This document shows positions 31,690 through 44,035 of a stretch of DNA of 64,000 nucleotides, one piece after another. A program made the position numbers and the translations under genes. The DNA is from Ascidia mentula (taxonomy: Eukaryota; Chordata; Ascidiacea; Phlebobranchia; Ascidiidae): NCBI GenBank assembly GCA_947561715.1, contig OX387203.1:13888001-13952000 (forward strand), read 5' to 3'. Every line of letters begins with the position of its first letter. The first letter of the stretch is position 1. The notes beneath the pieces were generated by a model. That model did no database searches. It was not told the DNA's origin and was given only the letters and a program-made list of their open reading frames with translations.

Positions 31690-34600
31690 AGATTGCAGTG
31701 GAGTTGAAGATTGGTCTTTAGATTAGTTTAACACATACGAAGCAACCGTTTTGGTGTAATAATTGCGATCTCCACGAGATTGCGACAATTTTATGATTTC
31801 TTCCTCATTACTCTAAAAATCAGATCGGTTCTACACAGCATACGAAAAGTTTTTCAAATCATCTGGTATTGAAGTAATACTTTCGTGATCCAAGTCTTGT
31901 ATGCTTCTGAATGGAAAGTGGAGCAGAGCGTCCTGAAAGAAAAACTCGTCGTTCAGTAAACTCACGGTTTTCACGTAATCAAACAAAAGACTCCCAATCA
32001 CCAACAAGAATTGGGAGTGCTACTGTGAAAACGTAGATGCACACTATTTCTATTCCAAGTGTAGCTGTGCATGAAGTCGTATAAGGACAAATCTGAAGCT
32101 TCTTCTGGACGTTGCAGATACATTCGGATTGTCTTGTCAGTAGCAATGTTGCCTTTCCGCGGAAGCAAGATTCGCTTTGTAGCAGAAGGAGTGTGAGCAA
32201 ACTTTACTGAAGACAATGCAAGCACCATCTCATGTTCCATAGGGGCAAATTTGTTCACAAATTGATAAGCAGCGTCGCGGCCTTCCACATCGCGGCTTAA
32301 CTCGTGTAAAGCCAATGGATTATCGTGTGATTTCGACACGTAACCTGCCACATAATTCAATAGCGTTGCACTGCCATTCGCCAATTGAACATCCATACTG
32401 GATTTCGATGCAAATCAAATGTAGTTTTTCACCCTTATTAATGTTGCACCTGCTGCTTTCTGTGTGAATTTCCAACCCATGTACAGGAGTGTTGCAATTT
32501 TGCGTTACAAAAACAATTTTAGCAAACTCGCGATCCCTTTGTGGCAAATCAGCGTGAAATCTATCGATGTGTATTGCCAGAAAGTGGCAATGCACCGTCC
32601 CTCTTTTTTGGAACTCAAAACGGTAGAAATATGTTACAACGTTGCCAGAATTTTCAAGAACGTTTGCAAGCAAGTGGTTTTTCCATGTATGCATGTTCTT
32701 CCCTGTTACATAACCGCGTAGCAATTCTGAAATCACATGTGCGAAATGCAATGTTTCCACAGTAGCCAGTGTTGTGGCACCTTTTCCGATTTTCTTCATT
32801 CTGTTTTGTAACCAAAGCGCTCGGGGAAATGTCCATTCACATGGAGAAATGGCAATAAAAATGCAAGGCAAGCCAAATTGTTTCACTGCATCGACAATAT
32901 ACGCATGTTGCCATTCCCAGAAAGTCTCCGAGAACCCTTGGAGTCGAGTGCTGTGGCGGGGCTGCAGTTCAAGAGACGGGCAGATTCAATTGCTCCGCTC
33001 ACGGTCTTATACAACCACCGATCATACTGGAAAGGCAAAAGGTCAAAAGACGTCGAGTAATCGCAAACATTGGCTCGTTTTCCGCTTTCATGCGATTCCC
33101 CTCCGTCTATTGCTGATTCACAATAGGACTTAAATGGACACCAAATTGGCCAAATCGCAGTTTCAATCAACGGAATCTACAAAAGAAAAACATTTCAAAC
33201 AATTCACAATCACCATTTCTCAAAAAACAACACTCACTTGAAAAAGATTGTAAAATGGAATTCGCAATTGTGCGCAACCTTCTTGACGTAGCCTCACAAA
33301 TTCGCCATAAGCACTCCTTTCATCGTTGAGGAGAAAATTATACGCGATCATCAGTTTCTCTTGTCTCTGAACGTTTTTAATGCCACGGATTCTTTCAAGA
33401 ACAGAAGATGGTACCAAAGACACAGCAACCCCTCGATCTTTAAAACGATATCCATTCTGCAAACGCCTCCTCGAATTAACATGAATCCGGTAAACCGCAA
33501 GAATTGACAGATCATGAACTGTCAACTGTTGCAACTGTGGAGGCCAATCGGATAAACGAGGAATCGTATATTTGCCACTACACTGGCATTTCCTAATCGT
33601 CGAAAATCGAGGACGCCGGAATCGTGCAAGTGTGAACTGAAAAACACCTTGCACAATAAGACCACGACGAGTCCACTATCCATTTTTGCAATGCTGATCC
33701 AACGCTCAACCGTTTAGAGCTGCAATCTTCCACTGGAATCTCTGTTTCACCAAAGAATTCTTCTCCGCGTTGGTCGTAACGTGCAAGACGCTCATTTTCA
33801 CGCTCCTGTTGCAAAACAACTTTTTGCTGTATCTAAAAATATGGTCATTAAATCAACAAGATAACGCTTGCCATGTGCAAATAATGCCTCACCTCAGCAT
33901 CAACAAGAACACAATCCTGAAAGTAAGAATTCAAATGCCTTACCGCATTTGGAGACATTCTCATGCACAGCTTCAATTACTAAGCGCAACAGCTCTGCAA
34001 AATGCAATGGAAGCAACATCATTTCAATATCTTATATAAGACAATCACACACACAAAAAAAGCCTTATCTTCACGCCAAAAGTAAGATTATCACCGCAAC
34101 ACCAACTTGCACACTTGCTTCAATACAATGTAGGAACAGAAGGAAAGAATAGAAAATGAACACCACATACCACAACACAACAAATGCATATGTGCACTTT
34201 TCACGATCATTACGATACAGACGGCAACTCTCTTCTTTTCCTTTCTCTTCGTCGTTTTCTCTTTGCGACCTTTGCCATGTTTCTTACCAGAAACTTTTTG
34301 GGGCTTTGGCAACACCGTCTCGACCACTTCGTCATCACCACTAACCAGCACTTCCTCTTCGCTTTCTACTTCCTCTTCAATTCTTCTCCTTTTTCTTTCC
34401 AACTATGCAACTCCTGACCCACTTCTCGGCACGGCTTTTTTCTTTGTTGCTTCCAATGCTGAAACTTCATCCGTGTCATCACTGCCGGAAGAAAAAGCAA
34501 TACAGCTTAGTTCATCTTCATCTCTTCTCTTGCCAAGTCGCTTCACCACTTGTCGAACGTTTCTTCTTGCAGATGTTCCGCTACAGCCGGGTTGTTCTTC

Positions 34601-35265
34601 ATCATCTAAAGGAAGTCCTTGCTTCTGGAAAATTTCCTGAAGTGATAAGCTCTTCCTTCTTTTTAAGTTCGTACCCAACAAAGCACTTAGACCACATATG
34701 GCATCGCAATAAGCAGAGAAATACTCTTTTTTCGCATTTTCGGGCAATGTGCTTCGAATTGCCAAACACATGTCGTATGACATGCAAATGTATACCCATC
34801 AAATACATGGACGTACCAACATGGGTCATTTTCTCTATAAACCACTCAGTCACTTCGTCCATCTGCAGAACTGCCTTACGCAATTTCAGCAACTTTGCTT
34901 TCTGCACTTTCACGTCATCTGGTTCTTTTCCTTCCTCACCTTTAGAGAACCTCACAAACGAAAGTGAGCAATCCTTCACATCTTCAACGAAATCCGAAAA
35001 GGACTCGAAACAAATTTTATTGCTTAAGTTGTTTAAATCCGCCTCAATCCTTTCCCAATTTGCATCCATAGTGTCGGCAAATTCCGACATGGCGACATGA
35101 GGCCGCTGGAGCCACTCACACGTAAAGTTTTTCAGCTTGTCGGCAAAAAAACTTTCCGACGCCATTCGTTCCTCATCCGTTGCAACGCCATATACCCTTT
35201 GGAAAATGATAATAGTAACTAACTCCTTTAGTGTTGCCTTTAGGTGATTTGTCAGGAGTTTCCAT
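31690..35265 (-). pseudogene. Helitron-like Rep (HUH, two-Tyr motif), broken, no helicase seen
   Basis: From ATG 35265 ('METPDKSPKG') the N-terminal region (35165-34602) contains 'NFTCEWLQRPHVAMSEF' and 'MTHVGTSMYLMGIHLHVI'. A charged linker follows (34783-34200; GRKEK-rich). 33814-33220 is a conserved segment ('KWIVDSSWSYCAR', 'NGYRFKDRGVA'). A 61-bp phase-0 intron (33237-33177) follows. The nuclease core has 'TSFDLLPFQYDRWLYKTVSG', 'IFIAISPCEWTFPRA', then 'RFEFQKRGTVHCHFLAI', where HCH is the HUH metal site. After a frame change comes 'LLNYVAGYVSKSHD' with two Tyr four apart and Lys, as in Helitron Y2 nucleases. It ends near 31690 after 'MHSY'. At least four frame breaks. Helitrons normally fuse this to a Pif1-like helicase, which is absent. 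The class is Helitron-like or a related HUH transposon. Confidence 0.7.
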
Positions 35266-35269
35266 GGCT

Positions 35270-36600
35270 AAACCAAAACAATATTACACCACACTTGAAA
35301 AAATTCCACTTTCATCAAAACAAATCCTAACCGAACTGTACGAAAAATACAAACATTTTTTAAAACCCTATTTCTCAATTTCTTCCAAGCAACACAAATG
35401 CAACAGTCAATTGCATTTCCACTTTCAAAAATACAGAACATCAATACTCATTGCAACAATACCTTATCAACATCAATTTCACATATTCATGAAATGCACA
35501 CCAGCAGCAATGAAACAACTTCAAACTAATGTTTTCAAACAACGGATGTTCACTCAATCTTCCACAACAACCTGCAAATATCACAGCACAGCAATGAAAA
35601 TTCAATTGCGCAAAGTATCATCACAGACAAACACAAAAAATAACAAGCAACATCCAATATATTGCTCCACATACAAACAATGTTTTACACAATTATTCCA
35701 AAAAAAACAATCTTCAACAAAAAAAAAAAAAAAATTGCATACTTCAAGAAATTGATAATCGAAGATTACCTGCTGCAAGATGCAATAACCCAAAACACAG
35801 TAAAAACAGAATAAGAACTTCAGCAATATTTTCAACTTTATTTTATATATCCTGCAAAAGAAAAAGATTTCAAGATAATTTAATATCTCAGAAAAAAAAT
35901 CAATGCTCTCACAAAACTCCTAACAAATTTCAAAATCATCAAACACCCAAATTGTTAAATGTTGCTTCACAACAATGCAAAAAAAAATTAAAACAACAAC
36001 CATGTCCATTAACACAAACAAACGAAAAACCCAATAATGAAGGTATTTAAATTACAGGGCCAGTACAGAAATAAATTAAATAATTTTCAAACGCAACCGA
36101 AATACGCAAAATTTACGGCACCATCAATCAAAAAAATCAAACAAACTACCAAGAAATAACATTTCCACTACAAAAAAAGCAAAATTAATACACAAATCAA
36201 TAAACTTGAAATTGAAACATAAGCAAAATTACCCCACAAGTGTGGGAAATTTTATTCAACAAAAAAACGAGGCACAAATAAATTCCATTATCAACAACAC
36301 TGTCCACAATTCAACAATCCGAAAGCTTGGCTGCCACAAGCCAGTCGTCATCCGTCCATTTGGGGTGGGCCACGGGTGGGATTGAACGGCGTGTGTATAG
36401 TCCGATGCCCGAGGGCATCGAACTTTAATGGCAGACAGGACTACCAACGTCCGCGTTTCTCTCAGGCGCCACCTTCCGACTTGTGTTAATACCACAGCAG
36501 ATATGGTTCGCATACAAATACCTGTACTCCGCCCTGTTCATTCAACCGTAAAAAAAACGGGCAACGCCATCTCATTAAGGGTCGAAAAACATTCACGCAC
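35270..36600. other. Strongly G-poor stretch, no gene recognised
   Basis: Between 35.28 and 36.25 kb the plus strand has only about 3-5 G per 60 bases while C stays near 12-14. A plus-strand frame at 35231-35755 runs through it, but the peptide (Lys/Gln/Thr/Ser-rich) shows no motif and is probably open only because of the base bias. From 36.25 to 36.6 kb composition returns to normal. Confidence 0.5.
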
Positions 36601-36609
36601 TTTCACTAT

Positions 36610-37800
36610 TTTTGATTAAAAATCGTGAGCTGAATTTCCTTGTAGATACTAGCAGTGCCCTTAGTTTAATTCCCCGTGCCCGTAAAAATTAAGTGCGCTT
36701 TGGGGAACGAATTTCAATCATACGGGAAAGTAGAGTTATCTCTCAACTTTAATGCAGGTCGTTTTACGTGGACATTCCTCGTTTGTGGATTCTTGTATTA
36801 TAGGTGCCGATTTTTTGAGTAATTTTAAGTTGTTGGTTGATGTAAACCACAAGCGTTTGTTGCGCAGCGGAAACGCAATTGGTAAAAAGTCACTTAAACG
36901 ATCTACTAAAATTTCGGATAATAGTTCTATTAAACAGACAGACCAAGTCATGATCAGTCGTGCAAATGATCGCTATCGAAACATTTTGACGCAGTTTCCC
37001 GCTATCACGCAACAGATTTCAGGTTATCGACCCCCAAAACATAACGTGATGCACAGAATAGAGACTGCCGGGCGGCCTGTGTCGCTAGAGAGCATTTCGC
37101 GAAACTGGAAAAACAAGGCACATCTGAATTGTGGAAGAACATTTGCCAGCTCATGGGAATTAAACACCACTGCACTACAGCGTTCCACCAACACCACTGC
37201 ACTACAGCGTTCCACCCACAGGCTAACGGATTGGTGGAACGCTTTCACCGTCAACTCAAAAGCAGCCTGATGGCTAGATCGGCTAATCCAAATTGGATTG
37301 ACGAGCTGCCCTGGGTTCTGCTCGGTATACGTTCATGCCAAAAGAAGATCTCACCATATCAAGCGCGGAACTCGTTTACGGCTCAACCATTTCCCAACCT
37401 GGGGATTTTCCTGTTGCTGCAGACACGTCTATCAAGTATTCCGAGTTTGTACAAACTCTTCGTCGTGCGATTCAAACATTATTACCGCAGCCCATGTCGC
37501 GCCATTGTCGAACTCGTGTATTTGTGCCACCTTCGTTACGCAATTGCACATATGTTTTCGTGCGTAAAGATGGATATCGCCCACAACTTTTGCCACCGTA
37601 TGATGGTCCTTTTAAAGTGTCTGCTCGTCACGAAAAGTATTTTGTGATAAACATTTCAGGTGTTGAACATTCCATTTCGATTGATCGCCTTAAACCTGCT
37701 ATTGTTGACTGCTCCAAACCTGTACCTGTTGGGCAAGCTCGTAAAAGAGGGCGACCAAAAAATCAACATCCCGCTTCTGGGGGGAGTAATGTGGCGGCAC
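36610..37800 (+). pseudogene. Ty3/gypsy polyprotein remnant: protease joined to integrase
   Basis: The retropepsin start reads 'NFLVDTSSALSLIP' (about 36630; DTG changed to DTS) and its C-terminal part 'IIGADFLSNFKLLVDVNHKR' (36794-36853). The start of the reverse transcriptase linker 'PKHNVMHRIETAGRPVS' follows. The rest of reverse transcriptase and RNase H is missing. Near 37110-37300 another frame has 'TTAFHPQANGLVERFHRQLK', the integrase core end with its Glu. 37335-37808 runs from 'SSAELVYGSTISQPG' to 'PYDGPFKVSARHEKYFVI' and 'RKRGRPKNQHP', the integrase C-terminus. A 26-base word around ACCACTGCACTACAGCGTTC is duplicated in tandem at 37164-37217. A purine tract GGGGGGAGTAA (37779-37789) followed by TGTGGCGG is what one expects at a polypurine tract and LTR start. 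Confidence 0.8.
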
Positions 37801-39660
37801 CCCATTAGTCGACAATTAGTCGTTAGATAGCGCACGTTAGCTGACACAATTAGCGATTTAAAGCGGGAAAATAGAATCTATCGCTCTATTGTTGGACGCT
37901 ATCATCGTTTCGTATTCTATTTTACTAATGGTCAACGGTCATATCTGTGGATGTGTAATGCAATAATATTGGCGATGAATTAATTCAGGTAATTCAAACC
38001 TTAAATTAAAATAACATATATAACGTGGGAATGGCCAGTATAAGAGCGCATGAACCATGCAAAAAGTATACACGGTATTCTCATGTGTACACCTGTACCG
38101 ACTGTTTCACCTCGTGATAGGGCACTAATATTTTCATTGGAAAATATGAAACAACTTCCTGGAAAAGTCATAGGTAGCTTAAACTATGGAGGATATTAAA
38201 GAAGGATTCCAGGTATATATGTATCTACTTTTATTGTTATTGTGCTGAAAAGAGTTGGGATTGACAGTGTATCGGCCTCTATTAACAATTTTTGTTAACA
38301 CTACATTGCAACTGAGTGTATTTTTTATTATAATTGAAAAAAAGCATTTTTGCTACTCTTTCAGCCCACGTATGGTCAAACAAGGGGCCAATAATGTGTC
38401 TCACAGACCAACAGTCTGCAAATAGAGAGTTGCAGCCCAAATTTGAATCATAAAACCATAACCATCTATCCACTTGGGTTGCTAATTAGATGCAAATGCA
38501 ATGATGTTTTTTTACAGTATCCCAATGCTTACATATGCGAAAGTCTTAGTGTTGTCAATATTGCAGAACAGTCAGTTAATTTTTCTTACTATTTAACCTT
38601 TGTAATATGTAGGTCACCATCAATTTTGACAATAGTTGGTGATGGAAACGTTGTTTGGAGCTGCATTATGTTTATTCTTCCTTGAGCATCAGCTGTTTTG
38701 GGCCTGGGTGGACAAGAACAAACAAGCTTAGAAAATTGTGGTAATTATGTTGCTATAAGTTGTAATGTAAATTTGATATCAGTACCTCCTAATGCATATT
38801 TACAGTGCATGTATAATTTAGGCTTGATATTTTTTGCGTGGTACAAGTACAATTGTTATTGAGACTGGCATAAATGTGGCCAAGTCTTGGTTCATTTTTT
38901 TCTAATTTGTGCACGATAATACTGTACAAGTATTTTGTTCTATTGCTATTTTTTGTTACTTAAAGGAAAATATGATTTTACTGTCATATAGATTTTGAGT
39001 TTTCATACAATGGCTGTGAACCGAATTTGTTAATTTAAAGTTACCATTTTGTTAACCTCTTTTCTGTAAATACGTATAATTTTGCTAATCAACTGATATG
39101 TAGTAAAATATATATTTAAATAAATCTAATACCTGAACAAAAATTAGAAAAATTCGTTACTTGTTAACAGTATAGGCCTTTGATAATGTTAGCTTTCACA
39201 AATTATAATTTTATGCACATGTTCAAATACTTTTTGCAAACATGTTTTGGCAGGGAATTAATGTCTGTTAATAATAAGGAAACATGGGGAAAGAAAAGCT
39301 CAAATGGAAGCATTTTTTTTTTAAATACTGATCTAGTGCTGTAGACAAGAAAGAAGAGCCACAATCAAGTGCCAACTATATTTCAAATACTGGTGGGTGT
39401 GCTGCAAGTAAAAAATAAAAAACCTATGTTGCTACAAAGTTAAATTACCTCTATTGAAATAAAATTATGTGTATTTTGCGCAACGAAACACAAAAAAATG
39501 AGCACCGATAAAACCATAAGTTATCGAGTCAGGTATCCTTTATTAATCTCACTGTATTTAACACTAATTATTTTAGGTGGTCAAGCAATAGATGGTCGGC
39601 TAGCTAAAGGCCCTTGCCACACAACTACAAATATAACAAGGGAAGTTTAGCTGCATTTGA
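37790..39660. repeat. Left arm of a 1.9-kb inverted repeat
   Basis: This is the reverse complement of about 43.51-45.63 kb. Matches include CGACAATTAGTCGTTAGATA near 37810, AATAGAATCTATCGCTCTAT near 37870, the frame at 38282-38473, and GGTGGTCAAGCAATAGATGG near 39573. The outer end coincides with the likely start of a gypsy LTR. The right arm carries two later insertions (43949-44035 and 44270-44703) that are absent here, so the left arm gives the empty sites. No gene apart from the small conserved frame. Confidence 0.8.
38282..38473 (-). CDS. Small frame conserved in both inverted arms
   Basis: The peptide 'DRWLWFYDSN' through 'SVRHIIGPLFDH-WAERVAKM' is kept in both arms (here and at 45007) with few substitutions and no stop over about 60 codons. 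That is more open than expected for junk. It is Trp- and aromatic-rich and I recognise no family. It may be an exon of an element-encoded protein: TTGCAACTCTCTATTTGCAG-like acceptor words lie nearby on the coding strand. It could equally be passenger sequence of a recent duplication. Confidence 0.3.
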   Translation of the reverse strand: MDRWLWFYDSNLGCNSLFADCWSVRHIIGPLFDHTWAERVAKMLFFNYNKKYTQLQCSVNKNC

Positions 39661-40589
39661 AATGAAGTGTGCCCTGAGGCGGAATATTTCATAATTTTGC
39701 AATTCAAATCATATTGAAAAAATATCAGCTGCAACTCCAAACACAGCTTTTCCGCAAGTAGCACAGGGCAACATGCATGTGAATTTCCCACAACCCAATG
39801 GATTAACCGAGTTCTACTGTATGCGTAATGAGTATTTACTTTATGTTGTTTATGTGGCAGTAGTAGTGGTGGGATCAAGCCGATTCCTGCAAACCTGTTC
39901 TTGAAATTGTAATGACCTCCGTAAATCAGTTATCCCGGTTAGGAAGCGTATGTACAGGCCTATGTTTCACTTTATGTATTGTATTCTGACTGCTAATTAC
40001 ATGCTATTGATAGCTTACAACTTAGGAGCACGTGTGTTTACAACGTATTGTGCAGAGACAATACATTAGAACTCGTGTATAACCTATGGCATAGTGAAAG
40101 AATCCCACTACTGGTCAATAACAATAATTTTCGTCGAAATTGGCATTTTGTTTGATTGAATAGGTTTCGTTTTTCGGCGTGCAGAATTTGCTATTCTGCA
40201 CGCTTACTCCGTGCTTTTGTTGTCAGCAGATGTTAAAAATGCTTCGGAAAACGTGCCTAAAATCTTTTGCCGGCAAGGTTTTCAACCCTTTTTTGTCGTT
40301 TTATAAATTTATAATATGTGCAACTGTTGTTTAGTATCGCTGACGCTGCTTTCTATTTGAACAAGAAAATCGAGCGATATTGTTGTGTGTTCAAATCTTC
40401 ATCAAATTGTGCCTGGGTCTTCGAATATTATATACACAGAATTTCCCAGCACTGGCTGTTGCGACGCCATTGGTATCAGTGAAACCTGTTGACAGAACAA
40501 CTCCTATTTTTTTGTAAATTATGGTTTACGTGATAAGCAAGGGACAGTGGGCAAGTGTTCATTCGCTTCAGTTTCCTGCAAAAAAATTT
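39661..40589. other. No gene recognised; spacer left of the satellite
   Basis: AT-rich sequence between the inverted arm and the tandem array. A minus-strand frame of 92 codons (39878-39600) shows no motif. Confidence 0.4.
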
Positions 40590-42705
40590 GCGGAATTAAA
40601 ATGAAAACGGCTTAGTAGGACAACTCGAATTACCTTATGGTTTGTGTCATGGTTGCATAAAGGGGCATGACCATTGAGGGTTAGCCTGCTTCGGAAGACA
40701 GTAGGCAAGCGCTGCAAGCTTCTGTCTCATGCATAAAATTAACAGCGTTTAAACGAAAACGGTTTGGTAGAACAACTCGAATTACCTTGTAGTTTATGTG
40801 TTGAAAGTTTCAAGCTAATTGAGTGATAAACAAGAAAACTATAGCGTCACATCATGGTTGCATAAAGGGGCATGACCATTGAGGATTAGCCTGCTTCGGA
40901 AGACAGTAGGCAAGCGCTGCGCGCTTCTGTCTCATGCATAAAACTGAGAACGTTTAAATAAAAATTGTTGGGTAGGACAACTCGAATTACCTTGTAGTTT
41001 ATGTGTTGAAAGTTTCAAGCTAATTGAGTAATAAACAAGAAAACTATAGCGTCACATCGTGGTTGCATAAAGGGGCATGACCATTGAGGGTTAGCCTGTT
41101 TCGGCAGACAGCAAGCAAGTGCTGTGCGCTTCTGTCTCATGCATAAAATTAACAGCGTTTAAACGAAAACGGTTTGGTAGGACAACTCGAATTACCTTGT
41201 AGTTTATGTGTTGAAAGTTTCAAGCTAATTGAGTGATAAACAAGAAAACTATAGCGTCACATCATGGTTGCATAAAGGGGCATGACCATTGAGGGTTAGC
41301 AAGTGCTGTGCGCTTCTGTCTCATGCATAAAATTAACAGCGTTTAAACGAAAACGGTTTGGTAGGACAACTCGAATTACCTTGTAGTTTATGTGTTGAAA
41401 GTTTCAAGCTAATTGAGTGATAAACAAGAAAACTATAGCGTCACATCATGGTTGCATAAAGGGGCATGACCATTGAGGATTAGCCTGCTTCGGAAGACAG
41501 TAGGCAAGCGCTGCGCGCTTCTGTCTCATGCATAAAACTGAGAACGTTTAAATAAAAATTGTTGGGTAGGACAATTCGAATTACCTTGTAGTTTATGTGT
41601 TGAAAGTTTCAAGCTAATTGAGTAATAAACAAGAAAACTATAGCGTCACATCATGGTTGCATAAAGGGGCATGACCATTGAGGGTTAGCCTGTTTCGGCA
41701 GACAGCAAGCAAGTGCTGTGCGCTTCTGTCTCATGCATAAAATTAACAGCGTTTAAACGAAAACGGTTTGGTAGGACAACTCGAATTACCTTGTAGTTTA
41801 TGTGTTGAAAGTTTCAAGCTAATTGAGCGATAAACAAGAAAACTATAGCGTCACATCATGGTTGCATAAAGGGGCATGACCATTGAGGGTTAGCCTGTTT
41901 CGGCAGACAGCAAGCAAGTGCTGTGCGCTTCTGTCTCATGCATAAAATTAACAGCGTTTAAACGAAAACGGTTTGGTAGGACAACTCGAATTACCTTGTA
42001 GTTTATGTGTTGAAAGTTTCAAGCTAATTGAGCGATAAACAAGAAAACTATAGCGTCACATCATGGTTGCATAAAGGGGCATGACCATTGAGGATTAGCC
42101 TGCTTCGGAAGACAGTAGGCAAGCGCTGCGCGCTTCTGTCTCCCGCATAAAAGTAACAGCGTTTAAACGAAAACGGTTTGGTAGGACAACTCGAATTACC
42201 TTGTAGTTTATGTGTTGAAAGTTTCAAGCTAATTGAGTGATAAACAAGAAAACTATAGCGTCACATCATGGTTGCATAAAGGGGCATGACCATTGAGGAT
42301 TAGCCTGCTTCGGAAGACAGTAGGCAAGCGCTGCGCGCTTCTGTCTCATGCATAAAACTGAGAACGTTTAAATAAAAATTGTTGGGTAGGACAATTCGAA
42401 TTACCTTGTAGTTTATGTGTTGAAAGTTTCAAGCTAATTGAGTAATAAACAAGAAAACTATAGCGAGTGCTGCGCGCTTCTGTCTCATGCATAAAATTAA
42501 CAGCGTTTATAGGAAAACGGTTTGGTAGGACAACTCGAATTACCTTCATGTGTTAAAAATTTCAAGCCAGTTGAGTAGGAAACAAGAAAACTAGAGTGTC
42601 ACATCATGGTTGCATAAAGGGGCATGACCATTTAGGGTTAGCCTGTTTCGGTGGGCGGTAGGCAAATGCTGCGCGCTTTTGTCGCTTGCATAAAATAACA
42701 TTATT
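40590..42705. repeat. Satellite array, 205-bp monomer, higher-order variants
   Basis: The word AGGGGCATGACCATT starts at 40661, 40866, 41071, 41276, 41460, 41665, 41870, 42075, 42280 and 42618. Spacing is exactly 205 except one unit of 184 (a 21-base deletion) and one truncated junction near 42465. Two diagnostic sites vary together. Some units have GAGGATTAGCCTGCTTCGGA with AAAACTGAGAACGTTTAAAT. Others have GAGGGTTAGCCTGTTTCGGC with AAAATTAACAGCGTTTAAAC. The order of types (units 2-4 and 5-7 both run first type, second, second) suggests duplication of multi-unit blocks. First and last units are incomplete and diverged. There is no coding. Confidence 0.95.
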
Positions 42706-43505
42706 CTTTTGCGTTGTTCACAAATGAGGTGAGCGATTTTGGAGTGCTTTATTTTCGATGCTCGGGGATTAGTACGAACTGCGAAATTACTAACCACATC
42801 AAAATCTTTACTTCAACATCCTTTGTGTGTCTATTGTTGTTGTTTGTGACGTGAATATCGATAACATTATGAAAATAATATGCAAAAATAATTTGTGTCA
42901 CACTGTCACTTTCGTTGGTACTGGTAGGGCCAATACATTCTACTTTTCTGTCCAGTGTTTGTTTTATCCAATTTGTAAAGCAACAACGTTTAGTAGTCAA
43001 AATGATTTATTGTGAAACAAGTGTAAAGCTGCAAACATGTCACTGCCGAAACAGATGTAACCTGAAATGAATTTTCTCCTGCTAATCAATACAAATGCAC
43101 GTCTGAAAGAGGAACAAACCAGTGTTTAAAATTAGCGAAGGCACAATTACAATAATACAACTAACACAAATTCTTATCCCCAGATTACAGTACTACATTC
43201 AAATGTTGCACTATCATTTCAGGAAATAAAATATCACATACATCTGTTTTGCATATACATATATATATCGAAGAGCAGTTAAACACACACATTAGTATGT
43301 TTTTTTTCACATTCATTCAAAAGCTTTGGTACAAATCCTGCTTTATAATTCCCATTTCCTTCAATGCTTTCATGTTACTAGTTGGCCTGAACTACTTGTG
43401 GAAAAGCTGTTCTTGAAGTTACATCTGGTATTTTTCACTACACATAAATTGCAAAAATTATCGAATATTCTGCATCAGGAACACACTTCCATTTAAATTT
43501 TCTGC
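42706..43505. other. No gene recognised; spacer right of the satellite
   Basis: AT-rich sequence with a short AT dinucleotide run at about 43256-43268. Frames are short and unsupported. Confidence 0.4.
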
Positions 43506-43948
43506 TGAACCTTCCTTCTTATATTTGTAGTTGACCATCTATTGCTTGACCACCTGAAAATAAACCTTGTGGTTTTATCGGTGCCCATGCCATTTTATTT
43601 CTTGTGTATATTGTTTATACATTTGTTTAGTAGCACAAAATACACATGATTTTTTTCCAATATTGGTGTATAGTATAAAAACTAGGATACTATGGATTAA
43701 AAAGCCCTCCAATTTTTACTTAACCTTGCTCATGTACCAACATAGCTCACTTCAATGCACACTTACCAATAAGTGAAATATAGCTGGTAGCTGTTCTTTG
43801 TTGTCTACAGCATTTTCTAAGAAATGCTTGCATCCCACGTGTTTCCTAAAACATATTTTTTACATCATTTGGCTCATAGCCATCATAAAAAAAATTGAAT
43901 TGATCTAAGACTCAAAATTGATCCAATCCGTGCAACAGTAAAATCATA

Positions 43949-44035
43949 ACTTAATAATCTGTTCTTCTGGCATATATAAAACGTAACTTTATTCACCGAC
44001 GTTTCGCCTGTTATTCAACAAGGCTTCCTCAAGGT
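43949..44035 (-). mobile_element. 87-bp insertion with 11-bp target duplication and CGAAACGTCG end
   Basis: The exact duplication GTAAAATCATA flanks it (43938-43948 and 44036-44046). The other arm near 38.98 kb lacks it. On the minus strand it reads CACCTTGAGGAAGCC, then AATAACAGGCGAAACGTCGG, then AATAAAG. This is the same signature as at 20794 and resembles tails of short retroelements. The 11-bp duplication fits target-primed reverse transcription. No coding content. Confidence 0.7.

Noticed and set aside
34405..35100. 231-codon plus-strand frame
   Set aside because: It is the opposite strand of the Helitron-like Rep N-terminal region, whose minus-strand frames match a second copy at 27 kb. 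The plus-strand peptide matches nothing.
35231..35755. 174-codon plus-strand frame
   Set aside because: The frame follows the G-poor base composition, has no motif, and begins by overlapping the start of the minus-strand Helitron-like gene.
40590..42705. Regular direct repeats that might be a CRISPR array
   Set aside because: The whole 205-base unit is repeated without unique spacers, and the setting is a eukaryotic genome, so it is satellite DNA.
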